The translations under genes and the position numbers were made by a program. Below are positions 1 to 5,579 of a stretch of 7,718 bases of DNA, one piece after another (position 1 is the stretch's first letter; every line of letters starts with the position of its first letter). The DNA is from an uncultured Ruminococcus sp. (GTDB lineage: Bacteria; Bacillota; Clostridia; Oscillospirales; Ruminococcaceae). The notes below the pieces were generated by a model that was given only the letters and a program-made list of their open reading frames with translations, had not been told where the DNA came from and made no database searches. Where the stretch lies: assembly GCA_946540705.1 (NCBI GenBank), contig CAMNJD010000341.1:1-7718 (forward strand), in the 5' to 3' direction.

Positions 1-868
1 CAATCACACGCGGAGAATCTGCGGTAAAGGTACGTCCGTAGCTGACAGTGTCGCCGGGCTGGATCGTCTTGATGTGAGAGATCACGCTTTTCAGTGCCAT
101 TACCGGCTTCAGAACCGGCAGATTTCGGGTCAGCGGAGAAGGTGCAAGCCCGTAAAGAACAACACCTGCCCGCACCATATCAAGATGAACGTCCGGCAGT
201 CCGCTGACCTCCGGTTTGTCGAAGATCGCTGCACTGTTTGCGCAGTGACGCAGTGCAAACTGAATGCCGCGGCTGTTCAGCCAGTCGATCGCATCTATAA
301 AATTACGGTATTGCTCTGCGGTGAAATGAGCTCCTGCCTCGCCGTCATCCGCAACAGCAAAATGGGTGAAAATACCCTCTGCCTTCAGGCAGGGCAGCTT
401 GCACACAGCAAGTGCATCGGAAAGCTCGGAATGACCGCCGCGGTGCTGAAAACCGATGCGCCCCATTCCGCTGTCGATCTTGATATGCATTTTTACGCGA
501 ACGCCGTCAGACATTGCGGCCTGAGAGAGCGCTTCACCGTAGCTGCGCGAATAGACGCACTGCGAGATATTCTGCTTTGCCAGCACTGCCGCGCATTCCG
601 GCGGTGTAAATCCGAGAATCAAAATCGGCAGTGTGATCTGATTCTGCCGGAGCTGAAGTGCCTCCTCCAGATTGGATACGGCAAGAAAATCTGCTCCGAG
701 TGTCTCATAAAGTGCGGCAAGCCGTACCGCATTATGTCCGTAGCCGTTTGCCTTGATGACACAGCACACCTTGGCATCCGGACGAACCGCTTTTCTGATC
801 TGTGTATAATTCCATGCAGCATGATCCAGGTTGATCTCTGCCCATGTCCGTTTTCGGATTCCCTGCAT
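1..868 (-). CDS. alr: Alanine racemase, 3'-truncated by window edge
   Basis: PLP-dependent alanine racemase, a cytoplasmic enzyme that interconverts L- and D-alanine for peptidoglycan synthesis. The frame gives 289 codons from ATG at 868 and runs off position 1. Seen in the translation: the PLP-binding motif VIKANGYGH with Lys39, the same number as in the well-studied Geobacillus enzyme; the segment KIDSGMGRIGF; the HCANSAA motif; and DMVRAGVVLYGL, typical of the barrel domain. Near the window edge VSYGRTF supplies the second catalytic base, Tyr277, equivalent to Tyr265 of Geobacillus Alr. Most of the C-terminal beta domain lies outside the window. The start is set by GGAAGGAG at 879-886, about 10 nt upstream, and a strong promoter lies just beyond. 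It is separated from the GH5 gene upstream by a terminator, so it is its own transcription unit. The family call is secure; biosynthetic versus catabolic role cannot be told from sequence alone. Confidence 0.96.
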   Translation of the reverse strand, partial: MQGIRKRTWAEINLDHAAWNYTQIRKAVRPDAKVCCVIKANGYGHNAVRLAALYETLGADFLAVSNLEEALQLRQNQITLPILILGFTPPECAAVLAKQNISQCVYSRSYGEALSQAAMSDGVRVKMHIKIDSGMGRIGFQHRGGHSELSDALAVCKLPCLKAEGIFTHFAVADDGEAGAHFTAEQYRNFIDAIDWLNSRGIQFALRHCANSAAIFDKPEVSGLPDVHLDMVRAGVVLYGLAPSPLTRNLPVLKPVMALKSVISHIKTIQPGDTVSYGRTFTADSPRVI

Positions 869-903
869 AAATTCCAGACTCCTTCCCTGCTGATGATCAA
901 ATT

Positions 904-932
904 ATTATAACATATTTTTGAAAAAATGTAAA
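904..932 (-). promoter_or_regulatory. Sigma-A promoter of alr
   Basis: On the minus strand there is a -35 box TTTACA (927-932) and a perfect -10 box TATAAT (904-909), separated by exactly 17 bp of AT-rich sequence. The -10 lies about 35 nt upstream of the alr start codon, leaving a short leader that carries the ribosome binding site. No other gene lies between, so this promoter should drive alr alone. Confidence 0.85.
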
Positions 933-973
933 GCAATCCCGCGATGTTTTTCGAGGATTTCCCGGATATTGAG

Positions 974-1009
974 ATAAAAAGAGAGGCACCTGCATCATCA
1001 CAGGTACCT
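974..1009 (-). terminator. Rho-independent terminator after the GH5 gene
   Basis: Minus-strand RNA forms a 9-bp stem, AGGTACCTG (1001-1009) with CAGGTGCCT (984-992), including one G-U pair and an 8-nt loop. It is followed by CTC and then five U residues (976-980). It starts about 20 nt after the GH5 stop codon and ends the five-gene transcript before the alr promoter. Confidence 0.85.
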
Positions 1010-1028
1010 ATACAGATGTTTATGCGTC

Positions 1029-2207
1029 TCAGTCTTTCCCGAGCGGGAAGATCAGATCTTCGATTTGTCCGAGCATATTTCTGGAATAAGCGGTCACTTC
1101 CGCAAAGCCGCCGTTCTCATCTGTGCCGGTCGATGTCCACGGATAAACGCCGTCCCACCCATTGTCATAGAGGTTCTGCGCTGCCTGAACCAGGTCGATT
1201 CCGTCCTGCTCAGAGCCCTTTGCAGAGCATTCACCGAGCACATTCGGCTTAGAGGTCAGCAGACCGTATTCCTCCGGTGTCAGCAGGAACGGATCCTTAT
1301 GCCACTGAATCATCCAGTCATAGAAATGAACAGAGTAGAAATCCATATAGGAATCCTTGCCGGCATAATGCTCCAGCAGTGAATCACTCATAACATTGGT
1401 ACCGCGCTCGTCCGAATTATTCGGGATATAGGCGATGCCGGTCGTGACCAGAATATCGCTGTGCTGATGGATTGCCTGAGAGCATTTGCCGAAAAACGGA
1501 ACCAGCGCACGCCAGTCTACCTGTCCGCACTCCTCATTCTCCTCGATCCAGTCCGGCTCGTTGCACAGGTCAATGCTGAATAGGTAGTCATTGCTGTCAT
1601 ACCGTTCGGCAAACGGAATGATGTAGTTGTCGATATAAGTCTGTACCTTTGCTTCATCCTGAAGCAGCTCACGGAATTTCTTGTTGTTCCGGTTACCGTT
1701 TTTGCAGCAGTCAAAGGACATCATCGTTGCCATGATGTAGATTTTATGCTTCGCGGCAATCGACATAAGCTGATCGACATCATTCCAGAACTTATCGGTC
1801 ATGCCGGTAACATTGCCTTCCTTATCAAACCGGATACCGTAGTCGCCGCTGCAAAGGATCCAGACGCGGGAGGAATTGATGCCCGCCTCGTGTAAATCTG
1901 CAAAATGCGCATCCCAGAACGATGCATCGAAATTCCCTCCAAAATCGTTCCAGTTATCCCACGGCGTATTCGTGCCGCAAAGCCAGAGCGGTTTTCCGCC
2001 GACCTGAAAATGACCGTCGGCAACAGTGACCTTCGCGCTGCCGTCGGACTTCACCAGTTCAACGGGGACAAGCCCGTCACCGGAATCGGCAGAAGCAGCA
2101 CTGTCACCGGACTGACCGTTTCCATTGCCGCAGCCGGAAAGCGGTGAAGCCAAAAGTACAGAACTGAGCAGCATGGCTGCGGTTCTTTTGAATCGGTAAA
2201 AATGCAT
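1029..2207 (-). CDS. Glycoside hydrolase family 5-like lipoprotein
   Basis: Predicted exported glycosidase of the cellulase/mannanase type (GH5, TIM-barrel clan GH-A), anchored outside the membrane. The 392-aa protein begins with a lipoprotein signal: basic RFKR, a hydrophobic stretch at 10-22 and lipobox LSGC with Cys26. A Gly/Ser/Asp-rich linker (27-45) follows. The catalytic domain spans about 65-385, with Arg114, a NEP motif (Asn216, acid/base Glu217), His294 in YSVHFYDW, the probable nucleophile Glu326 in VLGEC, and Trp357 in YPWTSTG near the active site. No dockerin or carbohydrate-binding module is seen. The start is supported by GAGGAG about 9 nt upstream. It is last in the five-gene set, 51 nt after the radical SAM gene, and is followed by a terminator. 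Substrate (glucan or mannan) and GH5 subfamily cannot be fixed by eye. Seven cysteines besides the lipobox Cys are unusual for an exported protein. Confidence 0.88.
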   Translation of the reverse strand: MHFYRFKRTAAMLLSSVLLASPLSGCGNGNGQSGDSAASADSGDGLVPVELVKSDGSAKVTVADGHFQVGGKPLWLCGTNTPWDNWNDFGGNFDASFWDAHFADLHEAGINSSRVWILCSGDYGIRFDKEGNVTGMTDKFWNDVDQLMSIAAKHKIYIMATMMSFDCCKNGNRNNKKFRELLQDEAKVQTYIDNYIIPFAERYDSNDYLFSIDLCNEPDWIEENEECGQVDWRALVPFFGKCSQAIHQHSDILVTTGIAYIPNNSDERGTNVMSDSLLEHYAGKDSYMDFYSVHFYDWMIQWHKDPFLLTPEEYGLLTSKPNVLGECSAKGSEQDGIDLVQAAQNLYDNGWDGVYPWTSTGTDENGGFAEVTAYSRNMLGQIEDLIFPLGKD

Positions 2208-2233
2208 TGGTACACTCTCCTCAGATGATTCTC

Positions 2234-2254
2234 TTTATTTATGGTTTATTTATG
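2234..2254. repeat. Short AT-rich direct repeat between rSAM and GH5 genes
   Basis: TTTATTTATG occurs twice (2234-2243 and 2245-2254), giving an 11-bp period in the 51-nt spacer. The spacer contains no hairpin and no convincing promoter, so the GH5 gene is probably read through from upstream. The repeat may be no more than low-complexity sequence. Confidence 0.5.
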
Positions 2255-2258
2255 ATAT

Positions 2259-2876
2259 TTATGAATCGTATTTCCGGACGCGGAGCGGTATGCCAAGACT
2301 GTCAGCAACCGACTGAGCCGCTTCGATCTCCTCCTGCGGAATCACATCGACCACTGTGAACATCACATGCGGAACATACTTCTTGCAGTCTGACGCAAAC
2401 TTCTGCATCGCTTCATAAGCATTGTCCCATTTCGGGCGCGTCACTGCCAGATATTCCTTTTGTGTTCCGGCGTTCAGGCTGATGGAGACTGTATCAATAA
2501 TCCCCTTCAGCATGTGCGCAGTCGGCACTTTGTGGATGAGATCGGAAAGTCCGTTCGTATTCAGCCGGATCGGCGGACAGCCCGGCAGACTGCGTGCATA
2601 CTTCGCTGTTTCGATCAGCAGGAGCAGCGCTTCCGTCGGTTCACCGTAGCCGCAGAAAACCAGCTCTGTAAAATCCGCCGGATTCCAGCTTTCAAACGCA
2701 GCTTTTACTTCATCCAGATCCGGCTCATGTTCCAGCCAAAGGCTGTCAGAGCCATATGCGCCGTCACCGTTCTGCCGGATGCAGAATGTGCAGGAACAAG
2801 GACACCGGTTTGTCAGATTGACATACAGATGCTCCCCTACCGGATATAAGATGGTCATTGCCATGATTGAATTCAT
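2259..2876 (-). CDS. TatD-linked radical SAM protein
   Basis: Short radical SAM enzyme (205 aa) resembling the family described as TatD-associated (TIGR04038, assigned from memory). It should bind a [4Fe-4S] cluster and S-adenosylmethionine; its substrate is unknown. Seen: the cluster motif C-x3-C-x2-C at Cys25, Cys29 and Cys32 within NLTNRCPCSCTFCIRQNGDG, an extra Cys27, the segment YGSDSLWLEHEP, a GYGEP motif (76-80) for SAM binding, RLNTNGLSDL, the strand motif SISLNAG and the ending GIPLRVRKYD. Length is typical and there is no extra cluster domain. Relatives usually begin near the third Met (MTILY, residue 7), so the exact start is uncertain; Met1 is kept because AAAGGA sits close upstream. 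It lies 20 nt after the crystallin J1-like gene and before the GH5 gene. No tatD is in the window. Confidence 0.9.
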   Translation of the reverse strand: MNSIMAMTILYPVGEHLYVNLTNRCPCSCTFCIRQNGDGAYGSDSLWLEHEPDLDEVKAAFESWNPADFTELVFCGYGEPTEALLLLIETAKYARSLPGCPPIRLNTNGLSDLIHKVPTAHMLKGIIDTVSISLNAGTQKEYLAVTRPKWDNAYEAMQKFASDCKKYVPHVMFTVVDVIPQEEIEAAQSVADSLGIPLRVRKYDS

Positions 2877-2878
2877 CG

Positions 2879-2884
2879 TCCTTT
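2879..2884 (-). promoter_or_regulatory. Oddly placed ribosome binding site of the rSAM gene
   Basis: AAAGGA lies only 2 nt before the first ATG (2876), which is tighter than normal, and 14 nt before the second in-frame ATG (2864). Homology favours a start at the third Met (2858). The site therefore does not settle which of the three Met codons is used. Confidence 0.45.
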
Positions 2885-2896
2885 CAAAACGGATAA

Positions 2897-3268
2897 TTAT
2901 GCAAAAAAGATATCGCCGTCGTCGCGGTTGACCTCATAGCTTGCAAGCACGCGGATGCCGCCGATCAGATGCTGATTCAGAATGTCCATTTCATCCGCCG
3001 GAATCCAGAGTGCGCGGCGATTCCGGTCATCCGTATGCTGTACGGGGAACTGTCGGATATAGGCGTCATCGACCAGAAAGCTGACAACATATACAGTCGG
3101 TTCGGTCTGCTTTGCGACCTTCATATGCTTTGCGATCTGCGATGCCCCTTCCTGTGAAAGCAATGCCGTAAAGAGCGGCTGCTCTCCGCTGCGGGGCGGG
3201 AAGCCCTGAAACTTCAGCGCTTCGATCTCGTGGTATTCATCTGCGCATAGCGGGCGGTAAAGTTCCAT
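2897..3268 (-). CDS. Small protein of the 'ADP-ribosylation/crystallin J1'-labelled family
   Basis: Soluble 123-aa protein. From memory it matches a widespread small family that databases label ADP-ribosylation/crystallin J1. Shared features seen here are an LYRPL start, IEALKFQGFPPR (15-26), EQPLF (29-33), a central SFLVDDAYIRQFPVQ (63-77), then ALWIPADEM (86-94) and LNQHLIGGIRVL (97-108). The name is inherited from annotation; no catalytic residues of ADP-ribosyl-glycohydrolases are evident and its biochemical role is unknown. There is no signal peptide or membrane segment. The start is supported by AGAGGA about 6 nt upstream. It sits 21 nt after the membrane-protein gene and 20 nt before the radical SAM gene, so translation and transcription are probably linked. 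Confidence 0.7.
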   Translation of the reverse strand: MELYRPLCADEYHEIEALKFQGFPPRSGEQPLFTALLSQEGASQIAKHMKVAKQTEPTVYVVSFLVDDAYIRQFPVQHTDDRNRRALWIPADEMDILNQHLIGGIRVLASYEVNRDDGDIFFA

Positions 3269-3289
3269 TGCGGTCCTCTCTTTCTCTTT

Positions 3290-3646
3290 TTAATGCACCT
3301 TCTGTTTGCAGCTTCTCTTGTTGATCTCGTCATACAGGCGGTACATTTTTTGTACGGAATTCTCAAGAAAATAATAGTGTGCAACATACGGGATCAAAAG
3401 TGACAGAATTAAAATCAGCAGCGGCAGCACATACATCAGATTGCCGAGCAGAAAAATTCCCATTGCGATGAAAAAACAGATTGCAAACAGCATTGTCACA
3501 AGGAAATGAATCAGGCGCTCATGCTGCATGAACTGTATCATCTGCAAATGCGACTGCAATAATGCATCGTAGTCAAAATCCGCAGGCTGTTCCTTTTCCA
3601 GCAATGCCTCAAGCCGTGAAAGATACTCTGAAAGATATTTTTTCAT
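3290..3646 (-). CDS. Hypothetical two-helix membrane protein
   Basis: I do not recognise a family. The 118-aa product has a charged N-terminal segment (1-45) with amphipathic helical character (SEYLSRLEALLEKEQ), two adjacent transmembrane helices at about 46-67 and 70-93 joined by a very short turn, and a basic C-terminal tail (EINKRSCKQKVH). With both ends polar and only a short loop between helices, a hairpin topology with both termini in the cytoplasm is likely. The start is supported by GGAGG (3654-3658) 7 nt upstream. It lies 15 nt after the YbjN-like gene and 21 nt before the crystallin J1-like gene, which points to co-transcription. It may anchor or partner the soluble neighbour, but nothing in the sequence proves that. 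Confidence 0.75.
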   Translation of the reverse strand: MKKYLSEYLSRLEALLEKEQPADFDYDALLQSHLQMIQFMQHERLIHFLVTMLFAICFFIAMGIFLLGNLMYVLPLLILILSLLIPYVAHYYFLENSVQKMYRLYDEINKRSCKQKVH

Positions 3647-3661
3647 GCGTTTGCCTCCGTG

Positions 3662-4174
3662 TCAGGCTCTGCCCTCATCGGCGGCATCTTCATCCAAAAA
3701 CTGCTGAATTTCCAGCGTGCCGTCATTGAGGCCCTGAAAGCGGTCATTGTACCGGTCAACAGTCTCGGCTGAAACATACATCAGGTAAGAAAACAGGTCT
3801 TCACTCAGCAGTGAGCCGCGGAAACAGCTTGTCAGCCGGAACCGGATCTCACCGGTGTACAGATTCAGGTCAAATGAGCCGTCGATCAGGCCGTGATTGG
3901 CAGCAGCAACCGCAAGCGCAGCATCGGGGATGACCTCCTCCTTCATTTTGAACGGCATGGGGGAGATTACCGACACGATCTGCTTATCGGTTCTGAGCAT
4001 AATATGCAGAGTCATCGGCAGGTCATTGCCGGTGAAATGTATTTTTATATAGGTGCGCTGCGGAGATTGTTCTGCGATCTGATACTTCAGATGATTGTGC
4101 TCCAGCATCGCAATCAGCACATCGGCATTTTCCTCGGCAGCCCGGATGCGATCCTGCTCTGAGATTGTTTCCAT
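3662..4174 (-). CDS. YbjN-like domain protein
   Basis: Soluble 170-aa protein resembling the YbjN fold, which is related to type III secretion chaperones and found in bacterial proteins of poorly known regulatory or chaperone-like role. Seen: an N-terminal helix (about 5-28), alternating beta strands (40-72, including IKIHFTGN and LHIMLRTD), a helix at 82-95, then the characteristic ANHGLIDGSFDLNLYTGEIRF run (92-112, a helix end plus two strands), followed by a C-terminal helix with LSEDLFSYLMYVSAETVDRY (123-142). The tail is acidic. It has no signal peptide or membrane segment. It is first gene of the five-gene set, with a strong GGAGG site 8 nt upstream and a consensus promoter. The family call rests on pattern recognition only. 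Confidence 0.72.
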   Translation of the reverse strand: METISEQDRIRAAEENADVLIAMLEHNHLKYQIAEQSPQRTYIKIHFTGNDLPMTLHIMLRTDKQIVSVISPMPFKMKEEVIPDAALAVAAANHGLIDGSFDLNLYTGEIRFRLTSCFRGSLLSEDLFSYLMYVSAETVDRYNDRFQGLNDGTLEIQQFLDEDAADEGRA

Positions 4175-4201
4175 TGGAGATTCCTCCCTCCGTATCCTAT
4201 T

Positions 4202-4215
4202 GGTATTATTATACC
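4202..4215. repeat. Inverted repeat over the -10 box of the YbjN operon
   Basis: GGTAT (4202-4206) and ATACC (4211-4215) form an inverted repeat with a 4-bp centre; one further pair (4201/4216) also matches. It covers the -10 hexamer, where a repressor could act, but it is short and partly made of the hexamer itself. Confidence 0.35.
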
Positions 4216-4236
4216 ATATTATTCTAAAAATGTCAA
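4208..4236 (-). promoter_or_regulatory. Sigma-A promoter of the five-gene operon
   Basis: A perfect -35 box TTGACA (4231-4236) and perfect -10 box TATAAT (4208-4213) are separated by 17 bp on the minus strand. The -10 lies about 33 nt upstream of the YbjN-like start codon. It is as close to consensus as a vegetative promoter can be and implies strong expression unless an operator acts. No terminator is visible between the fumarase stop codon and this promoter, so some read-through from upstream is possible. Confidence 0.9.
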
Positions 4237-4267
4237 GTCAATATGCGATGTTATACAAAATTGAGAT

Positions 4268-5110
4268 TCATATGACAGCGCTTGCATGTCTGGTGACATG
4301 ACAGCCGACGTTGACTGCGACCGGCAGACCGGCTATATGCGTTGCACCCTGCTCAATATTCACCGCAAGTGCCGTCACGCTGCCGCCGAATCCCTGCGGA
4401 CCGATGCCGAGGCGGTTCACTGCGTGAAGCATTTTCTGTTCGAGCCCGGCATAAAGCGGCTTGGGATTCCGTACAGCGACATCTCTGCACAGCGCTTTCT
4501 TTGCAAGCAGCGCACACTGCTCAAAGTCACCGCCGATTCCGACGCCGACCACGATCGGCGGACAGGGATTGCTGCCCGCTTTCGCGATCGTATCGGTCAC
4601 GAACTGAATGATATCGTCCTGTGAAGCAGCCGGTGTAAACATGCGCATCGCACTCATATTTTCGCTGCCGAAGCCCTTTGGACATACATCAATGCGGATT
4701 TCTTCACCGGGCACAATATCGAGGTGCAGCACCGCCGGTGTATTATTGCCGGTATTGACACGCTCAAGCGGATCGCTGACAACCGAGCAGCGCAGATATC
4801 CGTCCAGATACCCCGCCGATACGCCCGCATTCACAGCCGCCCGCAGATCGCCGCCGATCAGGTGAACATCCTGTCCGACTTTCATAAAGATCACGGCCAT
4901 ACCTGTATCCTGACAGATCGGCAGTCCGGTTTCCTTTGCAGCGTCCAGATTTGCACACAGATCCTGAAATACGCTTTTTCCGGCGACAGACCGCTCCTGT
5001 TCCGCGCCTGCACGAATGCACTGCTCCAGCGACTTCGGCAGAACACCGTTCGCACGAATGCACAGCTCGCGGACCGTCTTTGTGATCTCACTCACATTGA
5101 TCTCTCTCAT
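4268..5110 (-). CDS. Class I fumarate hydratase, alpha subunit
   Basis: N-terminal (alpha) subunit of the oxygen-sensitive, iron-sulfur fumarase/L-tartrate dehydratase family, which hydrates fumarate to malate in the cytoplasm as part of the anaerobic branched TCA pathway. The 280-aa length fits the family. Cluster ligands are visible: Cys66 in PICQDTGMA, Cys183 in GSNPCPPIVVGVGIGG and Cys270 in VNVGCH. Other motifs are NTGNNTPAVLH (119-129), PKGFGSENMSAM (144-155) and GIGPQGFGG (235-243). The start at 5110 is chosen because GGAGG lies 8 nt upstream and MREI begins the family match; an upstream in-frame ATG at 5176 lies within or before the promoter. It has its own promoter. The beta subunit, which completes the active site, is normally encoded next to it but is absent here. 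Tartrate versus fumarate specificity cannot be decided by eye. Confidence 0.93.
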   Translation of the reverse strand: MREINVSEITKTVRELCIRANGVLPKSLEQCIRAGAEQERSVAGKSVFQDLCANLDAAKETGLPICQDTGMAVIFMKVGQDVHLIGGDLRAAVNAGVSAGYLDGYLRCSVVSDPLERVNTGNNTPAVLHLDIVPGEEIRIDVCPKGFGSENMSAMRMFTPAASQDDIIQFVTDTIAKAGSNPCPPIVVGVGIGGDFEQCALLAKKALCRDVAVRNPKPLYAGLEQKMLHAVNRLGIGPQGFGGSVTALAVNIEQGATHIAGLPVAVNVGCHVTRHASAVI

Positions 5111-5118
5111 AGAAAGTG

Positions 5119-5123
5119 CCTCC
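5119..5123 (-). promoter_or_regulatory. Ribosome binding site fixing the fumarase start
   Basis: GGAGG lies 8 nt before the ATG at 5110. It selects this codon over the in-frame ATGs at 5134 and 5176, which lie in the leader or upstream of the likely transcription start. Confidence 0.85.
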
Positions 5124-5132
5124 GTTTTCAAC

Positions 5133-5158
5133 ATGGAATATATGTATGGAATATATGT
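5133..5158. repeat. Perfect 13-bp tandem repeat in the fumarase leader
   Basis: ATGGAATATATGT occurs twice head to tail (5133-5145 and 5146-5158). It lies immediately downstream of the -10 box and covers the expected transcription start. It could be an operator, a recent slippage duplication, or both. Confidence 0.8.
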
Positions 5159-5160
5159 AT

Positions 5161-5189
5161 AGTATACCACAAACACTTCATTTCTGCAA
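5161..5189 (-). promoter_or_regulatory. Sigma-A promoter of the fumarase gene
   Basis: Minus-strand -35 TTGCAG (5184-5189) and -10 TATACT (5161-5166) with 17-bp spacing. Each box is close to consensus. The predicted start of transcription falls in the tandem repeat at 5133-5158, leaving a leader of about 45 nt before the start codon. Confidence 0.78.
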
Positions 5190-5226
5190 GTATGTTTTGA
5201 ATTTTAAGAAATCTGCTCTTGCGGCG

Positions 5227-5249
5227 CCGGAATCTGCACAGATTTCCGG
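5227..5249. repeat. Inverted repeat upstream of the fumarase promoter
   Basis: CCGGAATCTG (5227-5236) pairs with CAGATTTCCGG (5239-5249), giving a strong stem with one bulged base and almost no loop. No T-run follows on either strand, so it is not a standard terminator. It lies between the DUF6465 terminator and the fumarase -35 box. Confidence 0.6.
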
Positions 5250-5253
5250 ATGT

Positions 5254-5288
5254 ATAAAAACAGACGCTTCTCACTTGAAAAGCGTCTG
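5254..5288 (-). terminator. Rho-independent terminator after the DUF6465-type gene
   Basis: A perfect 9-bp stem, CAGACGCTT (5261-5269) with AAGCGTCTG (5280-5288), has a 10-nt loop. In the minus-strand RNA it is followed at once by five U residues (5256-5260). It begins 13 nt after the stop codon of the small gene, so that gene is a single-gene unit. Confidence 0.92.
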
Positions 5289-5301
5289 CCTTTGTTTCCA
5301 A

Positions 5302-5553
5302 TTACAGGTCGATCTTGAATTCTTCGCTGCCCTCACCGTTGACGGTGTAATATGCAGCGTTCTCTTCCGGCTTGACATAGACAACAAATTCGTTGACTGC
5401 CTTTCTCTTGTGAACAGACTTGTAAGCCTTCAGTGCATCAGCAGCGATCGTGCTGACATCGAAATCCTTGCCGTCAACCTGAAGAATCGTCTTGATGACC
5501 GGTTCTGCCTTCTTTGCTGCCGGCTTTGCCTTTGCGGCTGCTTTTTCTGCCAT
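5302..5553 (-). CDS. DUF6465-type small protein with Lys/Ala-rich tail
   Basis: An 83-aa cytoplasmic protein that I match from memory to DUF6465, a family common in Clostridia and of unknown function. Residues 1-20 are a flexible Ala/Lys/Pro tail (MAEKAAAKAKPAAKKAEP) like the basic tails of histone-like or ribosome-associated proteins. Residues 21-83 form a small folded domain with strand ILQVDG, helix STIAADALKAYKSVHK, strand EFVVYVKPEENAAYYTVN and the conserved ending GEGSEEFKIDL. The start at 5553 is chosen because AAGGA lies 10 nt upstream; the frame stays open to 5628, but that longer version would begin inside the -35 box. It has its own consensus promoter and terminator. Nucleic-acid binding is a guess from the tail. 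Confidence 0.85.
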   Translation of the reverse strand: MAEKAAAKAKPAAKKAEPVIKTILQVDGKDFDVSTIAADALKAYKSVHKRKAVNEFVVYVKPEENAAYYTVNGEGSEEFKIDL

Positions 5554-5563
5554 TATGATATCA

Positions 5564-5568
5564 TCCTT
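5564..5568 (-). promoter_or_regulatory. Ribosome binding site fixing the DUF6465-type start
   Basis: AAGGA (within GGAAAGGATG) lies 10 nt before the ATG at 5553 and excludes the longer reading that would start at 5628. Confidence 0.75.
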
Positions 5569-5579
5569 TCCATTGTTTT

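Noticed and set aside
74..910. Open plus-strand frame of 278 codons
   Set aside because: It lies antisense to the alanine racemase coding sequence, which shows all family motifs on the minus strand. The plus-strand product is Cys/His/Arg-rich with no recognisable domain.
619..936. Minus-strand frame of 105 codons overlapping the start of alr
   Set aside because: It runs through the alr promoter and ribosome binding site and then overlaps alr in another frame. Its product has no recognisable features.
869..1028. Riboswitch or leader RNA upstream of alr
   Set aside because: The interval is filled by the GH5 terminator and the alr promoter, and the leader of about 30 nt is too short for a riboswitch.
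4237..4267. Terminator between the fumarase gene and the YbjN operon
   Set aside because: I looked for a stem with a U-run on the minus strand and found only a weak 5-bp pairing with a large loop, so I do not call one.
5111..5176. N-terminal extension of the fumarase alpha subunit (start at 5176)
   Set aside because: The ATG at 5176 lies between the -35 and -10 boxes, upstream of the expected transcript start. The ribosome binding site and family match both point to 5110.
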